Assembly: GCA_023091735.1 (NCBI GenBank)
Contig: JALKBU010000738.1
Span: 1-26,479 of the forward strand
DNA length: 26,479 nucleotides
Source: Trichomonas tenax
Lineage: Eukaryota > Parabasalia > Trichomonadida > Trichomonadidae
Direction: 5' to 3'
Part shown: positions 19,295 to 26,479 of the stretch, one piece after another
Layout: every line of letters starts with the position of its first letter
How positions within the stretch are numbered: the stretch's first letter is position 1
Notes under the pieces: model-generated
What the model saw: the letters and a program-made list of their open reading frames with translations, nothing else
Databases searched by the model: none
Told to the model about the DNA's origin: nothing
Program-made: the position numbers and the translations under genes

Positions 19295-21379
19295 TTAGTG
19301 AATAGAGACAAAACTTTCATACTTCCTGAAAACACGCTTGCGAGAAATTCCATCAGTGTCAATAAAAATCATTGAATCCTTGCCAATGTCTCGTGATATG
19401 AGACCGAACATAGCTGTGACATCATTGTCGCCGTCGTAGAAGATTGACTCTGCGAGATACTCTTGTGTTGGAACATAAAGTGCCTGCTTTGCTTCACGAA
19501 TATCGAACACACTGATTCCTTTGTTGCTCATTCCGCAGACGACATAGTTCTTGTCACCAGAGATGCACGCAGACTGACAAATCAATGTGTATGCGGGGAA
19601 TGGAGTACGGCAATCCCAAAGTCTGACTGTGCCGTCATCGCTTCGCGAGATGAACTCGTTCTCTGAGAGCTTGATGAGATCACGAACGATTCCTGTGTGA
19701 CCAACGAATGATCCAATCTCTGCACCTTCCATGCTCAACTGTCTGATAGAGAAAGAGTCGGCAGGTGATGTGAAAAATGATCTCGACATCCACATTAAAG
19801 AAGATATTCCGCGATATGGAATTTCTATCTTATTCGACCTGAAGTGGGAATCTTCACAGTAAGAAATATGAAAGAGTGCATTCGACTGGGTGAAAGCGAG
19901 GGCTGTATTGAGTGTTCCTGAGATAGGAATCATCATCGGTGTTCCAATAGCTTTCAATGTGTCTATTTCAAATGTCTGAACAGGCGAATTCTTGAACGGA
20001 ACGCGAATCACTTTAACACCATCGAAGCACCATGCAGACTTGTTCTCCGAGATGCACAACGCGTCTATTGTGTTCGAGCTTGGAAGTGTGAAATTGATGA
20101 ATCCAAGTTTTGGTGATTTGATGTCACTCACAGCCATCAACTTCGCTGGAGACATTAAATCGCTGTATACATAACATGCAAAATTGTCTGTGATAGTTAT
20201 TGAGTCGTAAGCGTTCACGCGGATTTGATTGTACCTTCTTTCCTGGTATATCATACGCATTGGTGTGTCTGACGATGGAATATTCGCAGTTGAAACATTT
20301 GGTGAAACTAAAAATCCTTCTTGTTCAAGAATACTCAAATTACTCCTTGGGATCGAGAAATATGACGGTGCTTCTGTGACAATGTCCTCCATACTCTGGT
20401 CTGGCAATGTGGTTCTGATGTTTATAAACGGAGTTCCCAAAGTAATTCTCTCAGGATTGCATAATCCTTCTGATGAAACGATTTTTCGAACTTGATCATC
20501 AAATCTGTTACTAAGTGGTATAATCTTGTTTGTTTCATCCATATCACACGCGCGAATCTCTTTAATAATCTGATGAATTGGAGCATAAATATTTACTTGT
20601 TTCGGCGGCTGATATCCGTCAGCAGATCCATGCGATGCAGGTTTGACGTAATTTGGAGAGTTGAAATGCACTTTTGGTGTCGGTGGTCGAATTGGTGGCA
20701 ATAACACAGTCTGAGGGTGAGTTTGTGGTGGAGTATTTGTTAAAGACGCAGGCGACTGAGCCGTTGGTGTTGGTGGTTTCTGAACAGGCTGCGGTGGTGT
20801 TGGAATTTGAATTGGTGGGAGTTGAGCTTGAATTGGAGCAATTTGTGAAATTTGTTGTGTCTTCGGTGGTGTTGGCTGCAGCGGTGACAATTGTTGAATC
20901 GGTGAATTCTGTTTTGGAGGAGTTTGTTGTGGTGATGAAATCTGTTGAATAGGCGGCCGGTGTGTCTGTAATTGCGGTTTTGGTGTCTGTATTGACTGCT
21001 GTTGCTGTATTTGTTGAATTTGTTGCTGAATTGGCTGTTGCATTTGTTGTGGGACTTGCATCGATGCCATTTGATATATCACCGGCGCTTGCATTTGCAT
21101 CTGTCTCTGAGAAGAAGGTGGGATATTTAATTGAGGATATTGAGCTTCGTTGAAATATGTCTTTTTGTTGTTGTTAAACCACAGTCTGACCGCTCTGTGG
21201 GTCCAGTGTGGTGATATATTTTTCAGATATTCAGTAACTTGTGCTGCAATTTGGTTTCTGTTCGATGAGCGTTCAGGGAACGAGAAATAGCGGCGCAGAC
21301 CCCAAATAAGCCACTGCTGTTCGGTTTTCGTGGCATAATAACGTGCATTGCCATCCGCATCCTGTCCATCATCGCTCAT
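19295..21379 (-). CDS. Homeodomain-like / Q-P-rich / WD40 fusion protein
   Basis: This 694-residue protein starts at ATG 21377-21379 (MSDDGQDADG); a longer reading from TTG is unlikely. Residues about 15-75 look like a homeodomain-type three-helix fold. Its last helix RAVRLWFNNNKKTYF carries the W-F-x-N-x-(R/K) core of recognition helix 3, and a loop insertion with SSNRNQ precedes helix 2. Residues about 80-250 are a low-complexity Gln/Pro linker with repeated PIQQ and TPPK motifs, typical of transcriptional activators. From about 300 to the end the chain fits a WD40-type beta-propeller. The clearest blade is GHTGIVRDL...DDGTVRLWDCR (about 558-590), followed by KGISVFDIREAK. I infer a nuclear DNA-binding scaffold; the DNA-binding reading rests on one helix motif. 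An initiator-like TCACA stands just before the ATG. Confidence 0.7.
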   Translation of the reverse strand: MSDDGQDADGNARYYATKTEQQWLIWGLRRYFSFPERSSNRNQIAAQVTEYLKNISPHWTHRAVRLWFNNNKKTYFNEAQYPQLNIPPSSQRQMQMQAPVIYQMASMQVPQQMQQPIQQQIQQIQQQQSIQTPKPQLQTHRPPIQQISSPQQTPPKQNSPIQQLSPLQPTPPKTQQISQIAPIQAQLPPIQIPTPPQPVQKPPTPTAQSPASLTNTPPQTHPQTVLLPPIRPPTPKVHFNSPNYVKPASHGSADGYQPPKQVNIYAPIHQIIKEIRACDMDETNKIIPLSNRFDDQVRKIVSSEGLCNPERITLGTPFINIRTTLPDQSMEDIVTEAPSYFSIPRSNLSILEQEGFLVSPNVSTANIPSSDTPMRMIYQERRYNQIRVNAYDSITITDNFACYVYSDLMSPAKLMAVSDIKSPKLGFINFTLPSSNTIDALCISENKSAWCFDGVKVIRVPFKNSPVQTFEIDTLKAIGTPMMIPISGTLNTALAFTQSNALFHISYCEDSHFRSNKIEIPYRGISSLMWMSRSFFTSPADSFSIRQLSMEGAEIGSFVGHTGIVRDLIKLSENEFISRSDDGTVRLWDCRTPFPAYTLICQSACISGDKNYVVCGMSNKGISVFDIREAKQALYVPTQEYLAESIFYDGDNDVTAMFGLISRDIGKDSMIFIDTDGISRKRVFRKYESFVSIH

Positions 21380-21381
21380 TT

Positions 21382-21386
21382 TGTGA
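21382..21386 (-). promoter_or_regulatory. Trichomonad initiator (Inr) for the homeodomain-like/WD40 gene
   Basis: On the minus strand TCACA matches TCA(+1)-Pyr-(T/A). The start at 21384 would leave a 5-base leader before the ATG, supporting the choice of 21379 as first codon. Confidence 0.45.
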
Positions 21387-21695
21387 TTAAAATTTTTCAA
21401 AAATTGTGTTTATACCGCTGTTATCTTTTTATTTGACGTTTAGTCTTTTCATGAAAAATGGTATCAAATTTTAAAGTTTTTGGCTGAAAACATGAAAGAT
21501 TTCGATGAAAAGTAAGTAATGAGAACAAATAAACATGAAACTTATGGTATACACATGAAGCGCTATTTAGATTTTGCTTTATTTTAAGAAAATTTTTACC
21601 CAACGAACAAGTTTACAAAATTACGAGTCAAAAATGATTTTATCTGTCAAAATTTTAAATCACAAAATAAGTTCAAAAGAACAAAACAATATAAT
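21387..21695. other. Intergenic, nothing recognised
   Basis: This is AT-rich flank upstream of the WD40 gene. It contains no credible ORF or repeat apart from the direct repeat listed at 21696. Confidence 0.5.
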
Positions 21696-21708
21696 ATACA
21701 TCGACTGG
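21696..21708. repeat. 13-bp direct repeat, left flank of element
   Basis: ATACATCGACTGG here recurs exactly at 22060-22072 on the other side of the inverted-repeat element. This is consistent with a target-site duplication, although 13 bp is long for most cut-and-paste transposons. Confidence 0.75.
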
Positions 21709-21715
21709 ATACGTT

Positions 21716-22055
21716 GGGTATAATAAAGAGTCACGAAAAGTGACATGGTTACATGGCAAATGTATTTCATTTTGACATGTAAAATTAGTTAGCTAATTAG
21801 AATCTGTATTTATAAAGTTCAATTAAGTTTGTTATAGTATCGGCAAATCTTATTAGAGAATCTATCAAGCTTGCTAGAGTTCATTCTAAGCTTGTTAGAG
21901 ACTCTATCAAGTTTGCTAGAGTGCGTATCAAGCTTGCTAGGGAGTTCATCAAGCTTAATAGAACACCCTTTGTTATAAAAGCAGACTTTACATGTCAAAA
22001 CGTATTTAGAACTGCCATGTAAATACGTCGCTTTTCGTGACTCTTTATTATACCC
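21716..22055. mobile_element. MITE-like non-autonomous element with about 69-bp terminal inverted repeats
   Basis: The element is 340 bp. Left arm 21716-21783 and right arm 21987-22055 are inverted copies. The first 25 bases (starting GGGTATAATAAAGAG) are identical, and about 39 of the first 43 match, including TTACATGGCA. After a diverged stretch both arms end in TTTTGACATGTAAA. No protein is encoded. The interior carries seven 21-bp repeats, and a 13-bp direct repeat flanks the whole. This is the build of a MITE-type element mobilised in trans. I cannot assign a superfamily: the ends match no terminal sequence I know, and the duplication length is unusual. A structured non-coding RNA or a regulatory island is a less likely alternative. 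Confidence 0.75.
21820..21966 (+). repeat. Minisatellite, seven 21-bp units
   Basis: Units begin at 21820 and every 21 bp after. The core (T)ATCAAGCTTGCTAGAG is best kept in units 3, 5 and 6 (21862, 21904, 21925) and more diverged in units 1, 2, 4 and 7. The array fills the interior of the inverted-repeat element. Each unit holds an AAGCTT or AAGTTT and a CTAG-like core. A 21-bp period equals two helical turns. Confidence 0.85.
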
Positions 22056-22059
22056 TACA

Positions 22060-22072
22060 ATACATCGACTGG
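22060..22072. repeat. 13-bp direct repeat, right flank of element
   Basis: This is an exact copy of ATACATCGACTGG at 21696-21708, four bases outside the right terminal inverted repeat. Confidence 0.75.
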
Positions 22073-23041
22073 TTATTTGATTTGTTCAATTAAATTTCAA
22101 ATATTCTAGCTTATCAATATTCAATAGAATTATCTTATTCGACATCGACCCATATAACATCAGGGTTTTGATTTTTAAAATTTAAAATAAATAGGTGCAG
22201 ATGAGCATGATATAAAAATAGAAATATATTTGAAATTGAAATATCATATGCCAAACATGGATATCTAAGGGTATAAATCATATAAATATGTTTACATATT
22301 ATTTGAGTAAAGTTATGGATATATAGAATTATCATAAGTTATTAGATGAGCGATTTTACTGAATGAAAGAATGCCCCATGAAATAAGGTTTTCTAGTTGT
22401 TTTCAGCATTGGTAATATACCTATTTTAAAATTGTAACAAATAGACCGTCAGTAGGCTAATTCAAAGCAACAGAAGCGATCCCATAATTACATAAAAAGG
22501 GGATGATTCCAAATAATCAATATATCCAAAATGCGATTTTTCAGAGTTATTATTAAAAATATAGAATGCATGCACGAATGCTGAATATATCCCAAAGAGT
22601 TCCTGCCGAAAATCAATTCCGTTCTTTTTTCAAGCAAACGATAGTGTCCAACTCTCGTTTCGAACTGAATTATTTTATAACGATTTTTTGAAGCAACGTG
22701 TTTAAACATAATAGAATTTTGAATAATAGCGTGTAAATTGAGTGTGTTTTCATGAATAACTTCTTTTTATATTATAAAGAGCTGAAATACTCGGTAATAT
22801 TTTTAACATTTTGACATGTAAAATGTCATATGACGCGTAAATGCGATTTATGTGTCAATGTCAAGAAAAATTAATGATTTTTCTTACATTCCGTGCAAAA
22901 TTTATGTCATGTAAACTGGGTGAAAAATAAAATCCATTTTACTCTTATAAATAATACTCCGTATGTGATAACAGACATAGCACAACAATTGAGAAGAAAA
23001 TTCGTTTTAAGAATAGAAAAGTGTGTTAATTTTTGGGTACA
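22073..23041. other. Intergenic region upstream of the M60-like gene
   Basis: No credible gene; short ORFs at 22135-22335 and 22488-22709 (minus) show nothing recognisable. At 22809-22841 lies TTTTGACATGTAAA followed by the partial inverted and direct copies ATGTCATATGACGCGTAAA, about 230 bp before the M60-like ATG. It may be a regulatory site or a scrap of the inverted-repeat element. No initiator is seen near 23042. Confidence 0.5.
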
Positions 23042-25273
23042 ATGGGCTGTGACCTATCTACTGCCGCTGTTACTCAAAAACGCAACAGACAGCGTCATGG
23101 GAACCTCTCTCCACGGCATGCACCGTTGCCGCGCGCGAATGATCCAAAAAGCATTGTTTCCTCGCCAAGAGAACAAAAAAAGGGAAACAATGCACTGTTT
23201 GAGACACTTGTTTCCGGCGTAAAAAAGATAGCGTCGCCCGGCAACATGATGCCAACTGTTTGTTTGACACGTGATGCCTTTCCACTCGCAACATCTTACG
23301 TTCATCTCGAAGATTTTACGCCTACGGGCATTCAATTACCGATAGTTACATGCTCTCAGGCAAAAAACTCTCGAATTATGTGTTTTTCGCAAATCAACTT
23401 TCTTTCAAATCAAAATATAAAACAATTTGATACTTCTCGATTAATTGTGAACTCACTGAACTGGGTTTCTGGAGGTGTGGCGTCGATGATAAAGATTGCG
23501 CTCATCAGTTTCCCAAAAAACCTTGGAGTTTCAACTCTTAAAATATTGCACGATCTCGGCTTTTTTGCCGAAGTCTACAACGGAAAGAATACATTGATAT
23601 CGTACAACGTGATATTCATCCTCTCGGACCTCAGCATGGATGATGAAGGTTTGGTTGAAAAGATTACACAATTCATCGATAACGGTGGAGGAATGATTGT
23701 ATTCCACCAGCACGCTGACATTCCCGGAATTCCGCTTCCTATCAACTCACTACTTGTTAAATACGGTTTAGCGTTCACATATAGCTTATTAAACGAAAAT
23801 TCAGAAGAAAACTCGCCGATCGGCATTCCTGCACAATTTGCAACTGTCAGGGATAACAACTTGGTGCTTTTACATGCAAAGTTCAAAGCAATTATTGGAC
23901 AATCATCAATCGACACAACAGCTTTAGATGACATAGTAACACTCCTTAAGTATTATATTATGGTTACAGACGAATCTTATATTGATCAGTTAAGCGAAAT
24001 TTACGAATGTTGTTGGAAATATCTCAAAAATACCGGATACTCGCTAGGAAACGGCCTCTGTTGTCCGGATATCAAACATGGTATCATTGTCGTTCTCATA
24101 CAAGAACTTATGCCAAAGTTTCCGCTTACAGTTTATCAACCAATCCCAGAATATGAGTATTTTCCGGGCAAAACCGGAGACGAACCTCTCGGAGAGTTCG
24201 ATGTCGAGCTCATCGTCCAACCAGACATATGGGTTGCCACTGGTTTGTGGCTTCCTGCGGGTAAAATCGGAACTGTTGAAGTACACTCTGATTTCCCGCT
24301 GAATCTGACGATACAAATTGGTTCACAGCACACCGGACTTCTTTCGAAGAACGGCGCTTTGAAGAGATGGCCGAGTATTGTCACTTATTTCCCGGTTAAT
24401 TCGGAAATCACTGAAGTGGGAACATGTTTCGGCGGTATTACTTACGTCACATGCAACGATATCACAGATTACGTAACGATCAAGATGCATTTCTCGAATT
24501 TCTGCTTTTATCCACGAGCTTGCTATGACGATCCGTCTGTTTGGGAGTCGACGAAGAATGTTCAGGTTCCGTGGGGTGAAATTGAGACTCCATCTTGCGT
24601 ATTCACGCTTCCAACAGAAGAAATCACAAAATTCGAATCTTTCGATGAACTCGCGCAAAAATTCAGCATTATTTCAGACAAAATCGCGCAATTCATGAAC
24701 TTTTCTCATGGTTTTCCTTACAGAATCGTCTTCGATGTTGAAACAAACGAAGAAAGCCTCAACGGAGGATATCCTTTGGTATTCCTTGTCGACGAAATCG
24801 ATATCATCCTTCGCAGCTGGGATAAACCAACGCAGCAGCTTTTCACGACAATATCCGTTATGTCAATTATGTCATTACGCGAGAACTGCTTCGACCAGAC
24901 AACAGAAGTTGCCCTATCTGCTATCTGTGCGGCGTCAGTTCTTCAAGAGCTCTTCCCCAACTTCCAACCTTCAGACCTCGGAATCGAATTCCCGCAGCTA
25001 TTCAACGAGCTCTGGGATATTTATACAAACTTCGGAAAGAATGTTATCCCAGACACAATCAGCACATTCCAGAAACCAGATTACGTTCTTCCTGAGATCC
25101 CAGAAGATATGTGGATTTGTTTCGTTCGTCATCTCTGCGATGTTGCTAAAACCGACTTCACAAAGCTCCTCGACAGAGTTAAACCGATTCCACTTAATAT
25201 TACTAACTCCATGCAAGGATTCCCACAGTACACAGGAAGTGAAAGCTATGTTGCCCAAGCTAATTCTGAATAA
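23042..25273 (+). CDS. TCAF/M60-like protein, lipid-anchored, zinc site apparently lost
   Basis: This 743-residue protein starts at ATG 23042; a frame from TTG 23033 only adds three residues. The N-terminus MGCDLS fits an N-myristoylation signal (Gly2, Ser6) with a palmitoylatable Cys3, so a cytosolic-face membrane anchor is likely. Residues about 150-230 look like a GATase/ThuA-type alpha/beta domain (IKIALISFPKNLG, then FIDNGGGMIVF). Residues about 390-480 carry the M60 N-terminal hallmark (TGLWLPAGKIGTVEV, then IQIGSQHTGLL and FGGITYV), and PWGEIETPSCVFTLP (511-525) follows the family. The expected HExxH zinc helix before the conserved Glu (TTEV, Glu622) is occupied by QQLFTTISVMSIMS, with no His. 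It is therefore probably a non-catalytic M60/TCAF relative. The overall order, GATase-like then M60-like, resembles TRPM8-associated factors. The coding region is relatively GC-rich, suggesting active expression. Confidence 0.85.
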   Translation: MGCDLSTAAVTQKRNRQRHGNLSPRHAPLPRANDPKSIVSSPREQKKGNNALFETLVSGVKKIASPGNMMPTVCLTRDAFPLATSYVHLEDFTPTGIQLPIVTCSQAKNSRIMCFSQINFLSNQNIKQFDTSRLIVNSLNWVSGGVASMIKIALISFPKNLGVSTLKILHDLGFFAEVYNGKNTLISYNVIFILSDLSMDDEGLVEKITQFIDNGGGMIVFHQHADIPGIPLPINSLLVKYGLAFTYSLLNENSEENSPIGIPAQFATVRDNNLVLLHAKFKAIIGQSSIDTTALDDIVTLLKYYIMVTDESYIDQLSEIYECCWKYLKNTGYSLGNGLCCPDIKHGIIVVLIQELMPKFPLTVYQPIPEYEYFPGKTGDEPLGEFDVELIVQPDIWVATGLWLPAGKIGTVEVHSDFPLNLTIQIGSQHTGLLSKNGALKRWPSIVTYFPVNSEITEVGTCFGGITYVTCNDITDYVTIKMHFSNFCFYPRACYDDPSVWESTKNVQVPWGEIETPSCVFTLPTEEITKFESFDELAQKFSIISDKIAQFMNFSHGFPYRIVFDVETNEESLNGGYPLVFLVDEIDIILRSWDKPTQQLFTTISVMSIMSLRENCFDQTTEVALSAICAASVLQELFPNFQPSDLGIEFPQLFNELWDIYTNFGKNVIPDTISTFQKPDYVLPEIPEDMWICFVRHLCDVAKTDFTKLLDRVKPIPLNITNSMQGFPQYTGSESYVAQANSE

Positions 25274-25642
25274 ATTGTTTTGTAATTTCTATTCAAATAC
25301 TCTCCATTTTTTAAAAATACACTCCAATTTTTCTTCATCAGATCCCAGAAGATGACATTGTCTAGAGACTTATAGAAATGTATTTGACTAATATATTTAT
25401 TGCTATATCATAAAGTCCATATTGCCGAGGAAATTTCTAAGGGACGACTAACATGAAAAGTGATAGTCAAGGATAATATAGTAAAAATGATGCAATAGCT
25501 ATTTATTAATATTACAACTTTTTCAGTCTAACAAAGTTGAAAATATAATGCATTTCCTCAACCCATTTTTAACAAAAATATGTCATTTGACATAATTTAT
25601 TTTGCAAATGACAATAAAAAGTGGCATTTTTATGTTACATTT
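25274..25642. other. Intergenic, nothing recognised
   Basis: This is the 3' flank of the M60-like gene. It is AT-rich and contains ATGTCATTTGACAT near 25580, a short palindromic run. No gene or terminator-like structure can be supported. Confidence 0.5.
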
Positions 25643-25960
25643 CAGACTTATCAAGATAACAACAGATTACTCAAATATTGCAGCGACACATCGCCAACAA
25701 TCGTTATCAAGTAGTCATGCGAAACGATAAATGGAAACTCCATTTCTGATTATTGCTTCCAACAAGTTAAAGATTCGATTGTCGGTGCCATTTTCAATCC
25801 TGACTCTAATCTCATAACTATAGGTCCATGTGCATTCTTTCAATGCTCTAAAATAACATCAATAAACTTCGCTAACTGCCCAAAATTGATAACAATTTCT
25901 TCGTGTGCATTACAATATTGTTTTTGTTATGTTGTAATACCAAGTTTCACAATACTTTAG
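25643..25960 (+). pseudogene. Truncated BspA-type leucine-rich repeat remnant
   Basis: This single frame runs from about 25643 to TAG 25958-25960, with an internal TAG at 25712-25714. It reads as the N-terminal part of a trichomonad BspA-like surface protein: DNNRLLKYCSDTSPTIVI, then SCETINGNSISDYCF, then two LRR_5-type repeats (NLITIGPCAFFQCSKITSI and CPKLITISSCALQYC) ending with VVIPSF. It has no in-frame ATG at the front. The array stops after two repeats, whereas intact members carry many. It belongs to a different subtype from the copy at 17910-19211, whose N-terminal segment differs. No ORF as long as 60 codons from a start codon exists here, so a length-filtered gene search would miss it. 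Confidence 0.75.
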
Positions 25961-26479
25961 CCACTCCCCTGCCTTTTTGGGTGTTTACATGTCATATTGT
26001 CAGATTCATTTTTTAATGGATGGTTCAACGCTGTTTACCCCAAACTCATATGTAAACTGCTAGCTGAGGCTTTTCCGCATGAATTAACGCATATCATGCA
26101 ATACATGAGTACCAATAAACTTCAAAAAATCAGCTCATAAATTACGTAATTTCTTCATATCTCAAAAATTCATACGATGATCATTAATTTTGACATCAAG
26201 TTCTCCAAATAAATTGTATACACTATCCACTTCTGTAATAAAAATATTATCATACCATTAACAATTTTAGGTCCAAAATTATTCAATCACGAAAAACAAT
26301 AATTTCTCATATTTGAGTACAGAATCGCAAAATACAGGCGAATTCTAGCACATCCATACACAGAACATCAATCAAATCCAACAAAACGTTGAAATTTTAC
26401 TGATGATTTTCACAAAATAATGATGATTACGCTTATTCATGTAAATTTAATTCTCTCATTGTTATTAGTATCATACAAG
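25961..26479. other. Intergenic to window end, nothing recognised
   Basis: No gene is visible. GTTTACATGTCA at 25983-25994 is an 11-base partial match (reverse orientation) to the TGACATGTAAA core of the inverted-repeat element. Confidence 0.5.

Noticed and set aside
22488..22709. 73-codon minus-strand ORF with basic and hydrophobic residues
   Set aside because: No recognisable domain, no initiator and ordinary AT-rich composition; treated as noise.
26020..26034. GGTTCAACG as a tRNA B box
   Set aside because: No A box, cloverleaf or acceptor stem fits around it.

Overview
The window looks like nuclear DNA of a trichomonad parabasalid, most likely a Tritrichomonas-type parasite, though the species cannot be fixed from sequence alone. 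It is AT-rich. The recognisable genes are uninterrupted reading frames with no convincing intron. Two genes have a TCA-Pyr-(T/A) initiator a few bases upstream of the ATG. The gene content also fits: GP63-type (leishmanolysin) surface proteases, BspA-type leucine-rich surface proteins, a flagellar LRRC23-like protein and an AP-3 delta adaptin.

Layout. Positions 1-2.9 kb hold little apart from a weak small ORF and two decayed plus-strand retroelement fragments. The better one (1677-2186) reads as a Ty3/gypsy-type RNase H with in-frame stops. An unrecognised 302-residue gene lies at 2895-3803 and a MATE transporter at 4102-5607. A GP63 gene on the minus strand (5669-7637) is nearly complete but broken, and its C-terminal end faces the MATE gene. 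A PPP-family phosphatase (8454-9686) and AP-3 delta (10797-13688) follow, both on minus. A second, heavily decayed GP63 copy (14349-15490) has lost its whole catalytic core. Next come LRRC23-like (15912-17108, minus), a broken BspA-like gene (17910-19211, plus) and a homeodomain-like/WD40 fusion (19295-21379, minus). A compact inverted-repeat element (21716-22055) carries seven 21-bp repeats. It is followed by a TCAF/M60-like protein with a predicted lipid anchor and no visible zinc site (23042-25273, plus), and then a second BspA remnant (25643-25960).

How the genes relate. There is no operon. The intact genes are cell-biology genes: transport, phosphorylation control, vesicle coat, flagellum, a possible DNA-binding scaffold and a membrane-associated M60-like protein. 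All four copies of the two large surface families (GP63 twice, BspA twice) are damaged, by stops, frameshifts, lost starts or deletion. The window therefore looks like a stable gene neighbourhood studded with dying surface-antigen paralogues and mobile-element debris.

Most worth following up are the inverted-repeat element with its 14-bp motif shared with two other intergenic sites, the homeodomain-like/WD40 fusion, the lipid-anchored M60-like pseudo-peptidase, and the retroelement relics.
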